NCBI GenBank assembly: GCA_015064785.1
Contig: SVRM01000030.1
Location: 1 to 39,705 of the forward strand
Length of the DNA: 39,705 nt
From: Oscillospiraceae bacterium
Lineage (GTDB): Bacteria; Bacillota; Clostridia; Oscillospirales; CAG-272
Reading direction: 5' to 3'
Shown here: piece by piece, positions 28,926-36,782 of the stretch
Position numbering within the stretch: position 1 is the first letter of the stretch
How the letters are laid out: each line of letters begins with the position of its first letter
Notes under the pieces: generated by a model
What the model was told of the DNA's origin: nothing
What the model saw: only the letters and a program-made list of their open reading frames with translations
Database searches by the model: none
Translations under genes and position numbers: made by a program

Positions 28926-29939
28926 ATGATTCCGTTCAGACACTCCGATGCGCCGCATGTAACGCAGGCGGAAATGCAGGCAATCTATCAGCGCCTCCGT
29001 ACGCCGAACAAGCGCGGCGCCGTCGTCAAGTGGGAAAATGATTACACGGACAGCCCGACGGTATTCTGCCATGAGGGCAGGTTCTATATGTATTTCATCG
29101 CCATTTCCAAGGACACCTCGATATCCGGCTACGAAACGCATCTGTCCGTATCCGATGACCTTGTCCACTGGTCGTATGTCGGTCCGATTTTCCGTCGGAA
29201 CGATCTCAATCGCTGGGACAGCCGTCAGTGTGCAGGATACGCCGCGTTTCTTGATACGCGCTTTGACGGCGGTTATACGCTCGGAAAGCCCGGCGGCTCG
29301 TACTACATTTCTTATCTTGCCGGCAACAGCAACGGCTACGAGCCGGACCCGCTGTACATGGGTCTTGCAAAAAGCACCGACCCGACCGACCCGAACGGGT
29401 TTACCCGTTTCCCCGATCCGATTCTCACCCCGCACGATCATGATACACGTCCCTACGAGGAAAAAACGCTTTACAAAAGCTTTCTTTTTGAGGACACAGA
29501 GGGCGTGACAGGTCACCGTTACGTCAATGCTTACAACGCAAAGGACAAAAACAACAAGGAACGCATCTACCTGGCTGTATCCGACGATGCCGAGCATTGG
29601 GAACGGTACGGTGACCGTGCGGTCATCGACCGCATTACGGATGACCCGGCAGGCATCATCACAGGAGACCCGCAGATTGTCCGCATGGGGGATATCTACA
29701 TCATGCACTACTTCCACTTCCGTGCAGGAGCCGGCGCATACGACACCTTTGCCTGCTCGCGCGACCTTGTGAACTGGACGCTGTGGGATGGGGAGCCGTT
29801 GATTGCACCGACGGAACCCTGGGAAAATGTCCACGCACACAAACCGTGGTGTATCTTCCATAACGGCAAATATTACCACTTCTACTGCGCTGTCAATGAC
29901 AAAAATGAGCGCTTCATTGCGCTGGCTGTTTCAGACTGA
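28926..29939 (+). CDS. GH43-like beta-propeller glycosidase
   Basis: YTDSPTVFCHEGRFYMYFIAI...HLSVSDDLVHWSYVGPIF...GDPQIVRMGDIYIMHYFHFRAGAGAYDTFACSRDLVNWTLWDGEPLI...WENVHAHKPWCIFHNGKYYHFYCAVND. Confidence 0.8.
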   Translation: MIPFRHSDAPHVTQAEMQAIYQRLRTPNKRGAVVKWENDYTDSPTVFCHEGRFYMYFIAISKDTSISGYETHLSVSDDLVHWSYVGPIFRRNDLNRWDSRQCAGYAAFLDTRFDGGYTLGKPGGSYYISYLAGNSNGYEPDPLYMGLAKSTDPTDPNGFTRFPDPILTPHDHDTRPYEEKTLYKSFLFEDTEGVTGHRYVNAYNAKDKNNKERIYLAVSDDAEHWERYGDRAVIDRITDDPAGIITGDPQIVRMGDIYIMHYFHFRAGAGAYDTFACSRDLVNWTLWDGEPLIAPTEPWENVHAHKPWCIFHNGKYYHFYCAVNDKNERFIALAVSD

Positions 29940-29977
29940 CGATCTCCAATATTCTAAAAAAAAGAAAGAGGTATCCC

Positions 29978-31423
29978 ATGAAACTGAATATCATAACTGC
30001 ATTTCTGCTCCTCTGCGCAGCACTGACCGCCTGCGGAGAAGCCGCACAAACCCCCGCTGACACCTCAGCTGTTACCGCTGCTCCCGACATCACGGAAACG
30101 ACCGCCCAGGAAACCGAATTTCTGTATAAAGACGATCTTGGTGACATGACCTTCGGCGGTGCCGAATTCCGCATTCGTACCATCCAAAATGCAAATGTAC
30201 ACAGTTATGTCGATGTGGCGGAGGAATCCGGTGATGTATACGACGATTCTCTGTATAAGCGCAACCGCATCATCGAGGAACGGTTTGATATCGATATTAT
30301 CGAAACCATTGCAGAAGACAAAAGTGCGCCGGTCAGGACACTGATTCAGGCAGGCGACGATGCATTTGATCTCGGCGTTCTCCGCTGTGACGATGCAATG
30401 TATTTCTATACAGACGGTCTGACCTACAGCATTTCGGATATTCCGAATATCGATCTGTCAAAGCCCTATTGGGCCGGTAAGCTCAACGAATCACTGACCA
30501 TCGACGGAAAGCAATACGTTGCAATCGGCGATTATGATATCAATGTGCTCGACCTGACCTATGCGCTGGCATTCAATAAACAGTTGGTAACAGACTTTGA
30601 TATGGAAAGCCCGTATCAGCTGGTTGGCGACGGAAAATGGACAATGGATGCAATGCTGTCCATGATGACAGAGGTTCTCTCCGATATCAACGGTGACGGT
30701 GTCATGGACATCAATGACCGTTGGGGCTTTTTGTCACATTCCAAACAGGTTTCCCCGAACTTCTGGATCGGTGCAGGAGAAATGAGTATTCTCAAGGATG
30801 AAAATGATATTCCATATATCAATATGACAAGCGAGCGCTTTGTCAACGTCTTCGACAAGTTCTATACGATTACATGGGACGCTGAAACATGGTTTTCCAA
30901 GACCAGCGGTGATTACGATGTTCCCACAGATAATATTCAGATTTTCTCTGAGGGCAGATCGATGTTTATGGACGTTTCATTCTTCCATATCAACAATTTG
31001 CGTGATATGGAAACCGATTTCGGTATTCTGCCGTATCCGAAATATGATGAGGCACAGAGTGAGTATTATTCCCGTGTATCCTATTATTGGGCAAATATCA
31101 TCCCGGTTACCAATACCAAGCTGGAAATGACAGGTGCAATTCTGGAAGCACTCAACTGCGAATCTGCAAATTATGTCGTTCCCGCCTATTATGATATCGC
31201 ACTGAAGACCAAATATTCCCGCGATGAAGAATCCGCGGCAATGCTTGATCTGATTTTTGAAAACCGCGTGGTCGACCTCGGTGACACAGTACTGTGCGCT
31301 ACCATCCGTGATGGTTTCATTGCACAGATGTTCAAGAGCAATAATCGCGATATTGCTTCCCAGGTCGCCAAAAAGGAAAAGACAATTCAAAAGTGGTTAG
31401 CAAAAATGCCGATCGATGATTGA
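29978..31423 (+). CDS. Extracellular solute-binding lipoprotein
   Basis: Lipobox CAALTACGE; GDGKWTMDAMLSMMTEVLSDINGDGVMDINDRWGF; related to ORF 7186-8676. Confidence 0.85.
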   Translation: MKLNIITAFLLLCAALTACGEAAQTPADTSAVTAAPDITETTAQETEFLYKDDLGDMTFGGAEFRIRTIQNANVHSYVDVAEESGDVYDDSLYKRNRIIEERFDIDIIETIAEDKSAPVRTLIQAGDDAFDLGVLRCDDAMYFYTDGLTYSISDIPNIDLSKPYWAGKLNESLTIDGKQYVAIGDYDINVLDLTYALAFNKQLVTDFDMESPYQLVGDGKWTMDAMLSMMTEVLSDINGDGVMDINDRWGFLSHSKQVSPNFWIGAGEMSILKDENDIPYINMTSERFVNVFDKFYTITWDAETWFSKTSGDYDVPTDNIQIFSEGRSMFMDVSFFHINNLRDMETDFGILPYPKYDEAQSEYYSRVSYYWANIIPVTNTKLEMTGAILEALNCESANYVVPAYYDIALKTKYSRDEESAAMLDLIFENRVVDLGDTVLCATIRDGFIAQMFKSNNRDIASQVAKKEKTIQKWLAKMPIDD

Positions 31424-31524
31424 TGTTCCTTCGTGCCAGCCGTTTTGCTGTATGCGCGTGTAAAAAAACAAATTCAAATACCCAAGCAGACACAGGCTGC
31501 TGCATTTACGTGCCTCAGCCCAAG

Positions 31525-31710
31525 GGACTGCATGAAATACAGTCCGGAAGCTCTCCCTTGCCCCTCATCCGAGGGGCATTTTCATATGCGAAGACCCGCA
31601 GTCAGACTGCGGGTCGGCATGAAAACCGGGAATTCGGGTCACTTCGTGACCCCGTGGTTGTCGCAGGTTGAATACCTGCCGCAAGTTTTCAACTTGCAAC
31701 AACCCCTGTT
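31525..31710 (+). repeat. Array of consecutive palindromes (array A)
   Basis: ggactg..cagtcc; cccctc..gagggg; gacccgcagt-c-agactgcgggtc; gggtcac-ttc-gtgaccc; gcaggt..acctgc; gcaagtt-ttc-aacttgc. Confidence 0.8.
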
Positions 31711-31816
31711 GTCTTTTTCCCGTATCAGCCCGTTCATGCAAACAAAACAAACACCGCTCACTCACGCTGATGCATCTATGTTCCCTCAAATTTTCCGATC
31801 AGATTTCTGCATCATC

Positions 31817-31845
31817 TTGTAATGAAGCAGCAGATATGATATAAT
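31817..31845 (+). promoter_or_regulatory. Promoter upstream of oxidoreductase gene
   Basis: TTGTAA - 17 nt - TATAAT. Confidence 0.6.
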
Positions 31846-31908
31846 ATGGACAAATCAAAAGCGCAGTCATCCTGCGCATCATTTTTCAAAAGAACAGGAG
31901 AATCCCTT

Positions 31909-32922
31909 ATGAATCTTGCATTTGTCGGCTTCAAGCACCGCCATACCGGCGCAATTTACGAGGAAGCTATGAAAAACCCGCAGATCACCGTTCTCGGTGC
32001 ATGGGAAGACACAGACGCCGGCCGCGCACTCGCCGACGGACTGGGGCTGGAGTTTCATTATCCGACACTGCAGTCGGTGCTGGATGATGACCGTGTGGAT
32101 GCCGTTTGTCTTGGCGGTTCGTTCGGAGAACGCGGCGGAGAGGCCATTGCCGCGCTGCGCGCTGGAAAACACGTTTATGCAGACAAGCCGATCTGTACTT
32201 CCCTATCCGAGCTTGATGAAATCGAAGCGCTGGCAGCCCAAAAGGACCTCTGTGTCGGCTGCTATCTGACCCTGCGCTTTTCTGCCGGCATCCGCAATCT
32301 CCGTGAAATGATTGCAGACGGCACGCTCGGCGAGATCGGCTGTATCAATATGACGGCACAGCACCCGCTCCAATACGGAAGCCGTCCGATGTGGTATTTT
32401 GAGGAAGGCAAGCACGGCGGAACGATCAATGATATTGCCATCCACGGTGTTGACCTTGTCCGCTTTATCACCGGCATGGGCGTCAAAAACGTCACAGGCG
32501 CGCGTACATGGAATCATTTTGCCGCAGAAAAGCCCAATTTCCGTGACTGCGGTCAGTTCATGGCAGAGCTTGACAACGGCGCAGGCTTTACCGCTGATGT
32601 ATCCTATGCGGCACCCGCAAGCTGCGGCTTCAACCTTGAAACCTATTGGCGCATGACATTCTGGGGCACAAAAGGTGTTGCGGAATACAAGATGAAGGGT
32701 ACCGGAACCGCCGGCATCGATGCGGATACCGGTGTGCTTTTGCAGGTCGCGTGCAACGGCAGCCGCGGATTTGTCCCTGTGGAGTTAAAATCCTACGATG
32801 TCACCGGTCTTGGCGAATTTCTGCGCGAGATCAACGGTGAAACCGATCTGCTCATCAATACCGCTGAGGTCATCCGTTCCTCCCGCGAGGTTCTGACCAT
32901 TCAGGCAGCAGCGGATGCGTAA
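31909..32922 (+). CDS. Gfo/Idh/MocA family oxidoreductase
   Basis: LAFVGFKHRHTGAIYEEAMK...DAVCLGGSFGERGGEAIAALRAGKHVYADKPICTSLSELDEIEALA...GGTINDIAIHGVDLVRFITGM; start at MNLAFV after acaggag. Confidence 0.92.
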   Translation: MNLAFVGFKHRHTGAIYEEAMKNPQITVLGAWEDTDAGRALADGLGLEFHYPTLQSVLDDDRVDAVCLGGSFGERGGEAIAALRAGKHVYADKPICTSLSELDEIEALAAQKDLCVGCYLTLRFSAGIRNLREMIADGTLGEIGCINMTAQHPLQYGSRPMWYFEEGKHGGTINDIAIHGVDLVRFITGMGVKNVTGARTWNHFAAEKPNFRDCGQFMAELDNGAGFTADVSYAAPASCGFNLETYWRMTFWGTKGVAEYKMKGTGTAGIDADTGVLLQVACNGSRGFVPVELKSYDVTGLGEFLREINGETDLLINTAEVIRSSREVLTIQAAADA

Positions 32923-32939
32923 AAGCGCAGCACATATCA

Positions 32940-33575
32940 GACAAGTCATACGAATATTCCGAAGCTGGTCGGTAAATCCGGAAGAAATACATTTCAAATA
33001 ACCTCATTTTCGGTCACGATCGCGGCTGAGGTTGAATTGTTCCGGGCTCCACCGGTAGATGCTCTGCCGCAGCAGATACAATTTCAGATCCGCAATGCTG
33101 ACAGCCTGATCGTAGCAGAACAGACTTTCGCAGGTTTTAACAAAGATGTTTTTGAAGCTTTCAACAAAAGGCAGTGGGGAAATTGAGGGCTTGCCGATCG
33201 GCCAATATACCGTCCGTGTTTCCAAAGCTCCCGATGACTATGCCATTCCCGATGACATTGCGTTCACACTTGGTGCAGACAGCATCGTGGAAACAGCCTG
33301 GCAGCAAGGTGAATATCGAGGTAACCTTTAAGGAAGTTGTCACAGTTTGTCCCGGCGACACTGCCTACCCGATGCACGGTTATACCGATCTTGACAGCAC
33401 CTCATGGTACCATGACGGCGTTCACTTCTGTATTGAAACCGGTCTGATGACCAGCATTACAGCAGATATCTTTGTACCCGATATAACCACCAGCCACACA
33501 ATGGTTGTTACAATCCTGTGGCGTCTGGAAGGCAGTCCTGTTGTGAATGCTGCAATATGTTATTGCAGCAGTTCC
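32940..33575 (+). pseudogene. Frameshifted remnant of a SpaA-like/SLH-domain surface protein
   Basis: Three consecutive pieces in different frames: NTFQITSFSVTIAAEVELFRAPP...QIRNADSLIVAEQTFAGFNKDVFEAFNKRQWGN*; GEIEGLPIGQYTVRVSKAPDDYAIPDDIAFTLGADSIVE; KVNIEVTFKEVVTVCPGD...YTDLDSTSWYHDGVHFCIETGLMTSITADIFVPDITTSHTMVVTILWRLEGSPVVN (SLH-like). Confidence 0.72.
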
Positions 33576-33760
33576 GCTATCTCTCCCTGCGGTTGTTGCA
33601 ATTTGCAACATGCGACTCCCCGGAGTCACGAAGTGACCCGAATTTCCCAGTTTTCATCCCGACCCGCAGTCTGACTGCGGGTCTTCGCATATGAAAATGC
33701 CCCTCCGCTGCAGGGCAAAGGAAATTTCCAAGGAGGTGTTGCAAGAACTTGCAACACCTC
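33548..33760 (-). repeat. Array of consecutive palindromes (array B), inverted relative to array A
   Basis: tgctgcaat..attgcagca; gttgcaatttgcaac; gactcc-cc-ggagtc; gtcacgaagtgac; gacccgcagtctgactgcgggtc; gcccc..gggc; aggtgttgcaag-aa-cttgcaacacct. Core is the reverse complement of array A. Confidence 0.82.
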
Positions 33761-33810
33761 GATTTTCATGCAGATTTCACATAAAACCAGAAAATTCGGG
33801 TAAAAAAGAA

Positions 33811-33839
33811 TTGATATTTTCACATGATTATGGTATAAT
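33811..33839 (+). promoter_or_regulatory. Promoter for lipoprotein gene
   Basis: TTGATA - 17 nt - TATAAT. Confidence 0.7.
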
Positions 33840-33872
33840 TAGATAAATAGAAACACTGGAGGTGTTGATTTG

Positions 33873-34784
33873 ATGAATTGGATGCGACTTTTGGCAGTGC
33901 TGTTGTGCGCATTTCTCCTGACAGCCTGCACAGAACCTGAGGCTGTAACGGAGGAGACGGAACCTCCGACTCCTGCGTATGTCAACATTACAAGTGCGGG
34001 TGCCAGCGATTATTATGTAATCCGAAGCGACGCCACAAACGACAGGTCCGAGATCAATGCCGCGGTGAAGGTCAGGACTACGATTAATGATGCAACCGGC
34101 GCCGAGATCGGCATTTCCACAGACTGGGAAAAGAATCCTGTTTATGACCACGAAATCATCGTTGGCAATACCCTGCGCGACGGTCTTGAAATCGACATCA
34201 CTTCACTTGGCGAGACCGGATACATCATCAAAGAAGTGGACGGCGATATATACATCTGCGGCGGTGCGTCAGCCGGCATCCGAATGGCAGTGGATTATTT
34301 TTTGCAGGAATTTGTCAAAGATGGTCAGGATGTCGCGGTTCCGACCGGCTATGAGCACATTGTGTACCATCAGTTTGACATTCCGGCGCTTTACATCGAC
34401 ATGAACCGTGTAGACAAAAACTGGAAGATCGTCATTCCCGAAAAAGCATACTCGAAGGAAAAGCAGGCAGCAGAAGCGCTGCAGGAGACGATTGCCCGAA
34501 AGTGCGGTTTTCTGCTTGACATCATCACCGGTGATGAAAATGTTCCGAACGCCTTCATTCTGTCCGATGTGAAACCAGAGATGAACGGGCTTCATACCAT
34601 GCATATAGACGGTACCAGTTTCATTTTCCGCAGCTCTGCCGGCACCGGAATCGCAGGCTGCACACAGAGATTCATTGATCTGTATTTCTCGCGCGGAACC
34701 CGCGGCAAATTCAACTTCCCGGGTGACTTTGAATATCTCGATCTGGGTGATCTCATGATGGTCACATACCCGGATACAAAATGA
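33873..34784 (+). CDS. Lipoprotein with two apparently homologous alpha/beta domains (glycosidase N-terminal-like)
   Basis: Lipobox AFLLTACTE; two units each with substrate-like pattern (EINAAVKVRTTINDATGAEIGISTDW...EIIVGNT...GYIIKEVDGDIYICGGASAGIRMAVDYFLQEF and QAAEALQETIARKCGFLLDIITGDE...FILSD...SFIFRSSAGTGIAGCTQRFIDLYF). Confidence 0.75.
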   Translation: MNWMRLLAVLLCAFLLTACTEPEAVTEETEPPTPAYVNITSAGASDYYVIRSDATNDRSEINAAVKVRTTINDATGAEIGISTDWEKNPVYDHEIIVGNTLRDGLEIDITSLGETGYIIKEVDGDIYICGGASAGIRMAVDYFLQEFVKDGQDVAVPTGYEHIVYHQFDIPALYIDMNRVDKNWKIVIPEKAYSKEKQAAEALQETIARKCGFLLDIITGDENVPNAFILSDVKPEMNGLHTMHIDGTSFIFRSSAGTGIAGCTQRFIDLYFSRGTRGKFNFPGDFEYLDLGDLMMVTYPDTK

Positions 34785-34823
34785 TGTTTGCGGCAGAATC
34801 AAGTCATATTTTGGAGAGTTATT

Positions 34824-36665
34824 ATGCGAAAATTTTCATTATTCCTTGCGATCCTTATGGTCATTTCCACGATCGTCTCATGCAGTGGAAATGCGGCAGC
34901 AGCGGCAAACGTTCCTGTAAAAGAGCTTCTTGCGGCGGCATTGGAATGCTACACCGAGGACATGACCAAGAAGCCCGATATCTTCTATTCGGATGCGGAA
35001 GAAGGCAGTAACAATGCACTCGACTACGGCACCATGGGCTTTTTGTTCTACGGTGAATACGACTATGAAATCACATTGCTTGCACATGTGGAAGAATATG
35101 CGTTGGCAATGCCCTCCGGCCTGTATTCCTTTGAGATCGACATCATGAAAGCAAAAACCTATACGGATGCCGATCAGGTCAAGACACTGCTTCAGTCACG
35201 CTTTGATGTACGCGAAGCTATGCGCGACGACATGATTGCCTATGAAGAAGATCAGATACCCGTTCTTGATTCCAGTGAGATCTGGGTCGTGGGTCGATAT
35301 GTCATCCTTATGGCAACCGGTGACAATACACCTGCAAAGGAAGCCATCACTGCCCTGCTCGGTGCCGATGCGGCAGAATCAGACAAAGAGGAAACCGACA
35401 AGGCAGCCGATGCAATTCCTCAGGACACAATCGACGATGAAGTTGTCAACATTCCATCCAGCGTAAATGACGCGCTGATCAACGGAATCCCGGATATCTC
35501 CGATGCTGCTGACACAACCCTTGAAAAAAGCGTGCTTCCCGACATGACCGTCAGTACGCACGGCGGTGACGATCTTGTGATTTTCGGCGGAAAGTGTACT
35601 GTCGGCGCAAAGATTCACGTCCGCGGTCATCTGCATGAGCATCAGGTGTTCGGAACCGATGACGACAACTGGTTTGTTGAGGTGCAGATTCCGTCCGGTG
35701 TCAGCACACTGACCATCACCCAGGAGGAACCAGGCAAGGCAGAATCCGACCCCATTATCGTCACCACACAGCCCAACTACGCACTCGATTTCGAGCGGTA
35801 CGGTGTCTACCGCTCCGCGCTCGGCGACAACATGCAGGGACATTATTACGGTCAGTTTGACGACTGGATGGGCACAAATATTCTGTCTGATGACCAGGTG
35901 GAAGGCTTGATCTCCCGTCTGAAGTCCCGCGTGGAGTTTCTTGCGGAAAACGACTGTGAGCTGATTTATCTCATCGTCCCCAATCCAATCACCATTTATC
36001 CCGAAACAGCGCCGATCCGCTATCCGAAATCCACGGCAGATACTTCCCGTACTGAGCAGTTCTATGCAGCTGCCAGAGAAGCCGGTGCAACGGTCATCGA
36101 GCTTGAGGATCTGCTCTGGGCGCACAGAGAAGACGAGTTCAAGATTTACAACAAGCTGGACTCCCACTGGACACCTTACGGCACCTTTCTTGCATATGAT
36201 GCGCTGATGGACTATCTCTCCCCCAACTGGCCCGCACTGAAGCCTGTCGTTCCCGGAGAAGATGTGGAATTCTACAATCAGGTGGTCAACGGAGGCGATA
36301 TCGTCACAGCTTACGATCTGGATTGTACGCTCATCCAGGAAAATGCGACGTTTGTGCGTTGGTTGGTCGATGCGGTTGACAGTCCGTACACCTTCTATGA
36401 AGGCACCAACCGTCCTTATTACCCGCCGGTCAATGAGGAAAAGACGGTCAAAAACCATCTGGCAGCCGGAAAGGATGTGCCGACCGCAATGATTGTCCGT
36501 GACAGCTTTGCAACGAACATGTACCAGTTCTTCAACCAGACCTTCCGCGAAATATACTGGCAGGGTCAGTCTGACTATGTGTTCAACAAGAAATGGATCA
36601 CCGAATGCAAGCCCGACTATTACATTGTTCTTATCACTGAGCGTAATATTGAAAGCATTTCCTGA
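34824..36665 (+). CDS. Lipoprotein: DUF4358-like N-terminus fused to AlgX/AlgJ-type SGNH (DHHW) domain
   Basis: VISTIVSCSG lipobox; MPSGLYSFEIDIMKAKTYTDADQVKTLLQSRFDVREAM...VLDSSEIWVVGRYVILMATGDNTPAKEAITALL; then YNKLDSHWTPYGTFLAYDALMDYL and MIVRDSFATNMYQFFNQTFREIYW. Confidence 0.8.
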   Translation: MRKFSLFLAILMVISTIVSCSGNAAAAANVPVKELLAAALECYTEDMTKKPDIFYSDAEEGSNNALDYGTMGFLFYGEYDYEITLLAHVEEYALAMPSGLYSFEIDIMKAKTYTDADQVKTLLQSRFDVREAMRDDMIAYEEDQIPVLDSSEIWVVGRYVILMATGDNTPAKEAITALLGADAAESDKEETDKAADAIPQDTIDDEVVNIPSSVNDALINGIPDISDAADTTLEKSVLPDMTVSTHGGDDLVIFGGKCTVGAKIHVRGHLHEHQVFGTDDDNWFVEVQIPSGVSTLTITQEEPGKAESDPIIVTTQPNYALDFERYGVYRSALGDNMQGHYYGQFDDWMGTNILSDDQVEGLISRLKSRVEFLAENDCELIYLIVPNPITIYPETAPIRYPKSTADTSRTEQFYAAAREAGATVIELEDLLWAHREDEFKIYNKLDSHWTPYGTFLAYDALMDYLSPNWPALKPVVPGEDVEFYNQVVNGGDIVTAYDLDCTLIQENATFVRWLVDAVDSPYTFYEGTNRPYYPPVNEEKTVKNHLAAGKDVPTAMIVRDSFATNMYQFFNQTFREIYWQGQSDYVFNKKWITECKPDYYIVLITERNIESIS

Positions 36666-36685
36666 GTGTCTCCGATGGGAACAGA

Positions 36686-36727
36686 AAAGCCTCCCGAACT
36701 CCGCTTTGATGCGGTTCGGGAGGCTTT
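36686..36727. terminator. Bidirectional terminator between convergent genes
   Basis: aaagcctcccgaac...gttcgggaggcttt. Confidence 0.85.
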
Positions 36728-36782
36728 GCATTTCATCGTTTTCAAATGACAAAGTTATTTCATTTTGTTCAAACCACAGATA

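Noticed and set aside
28839-29879. 346-aa minus-strand ORF
   Set aside because: Antisense to the GH43-like gene.
31433-31822. 129-aa plus ORF and overlapping ORFs in the palindrome array A
   Set aside because: Open frames run through consecutive palindromes and lack SD or protein-like sequence.
33004-33225. 73-aa minus-strand ORF (ESFKNIFVKTCESLFCYDQAV...), considered as a transposase fragment
   Set aside because: The plus strand of the same DNA reads as coherent SpaA-like sequence continuing into the SLH remnant, so the minus ORF is more likely antisense.
35379-36752. 457-aa minus-strand ORF
   Set aside because: Antisense to the AlgX/J-like lipoprotein gene; no recognisable domain.
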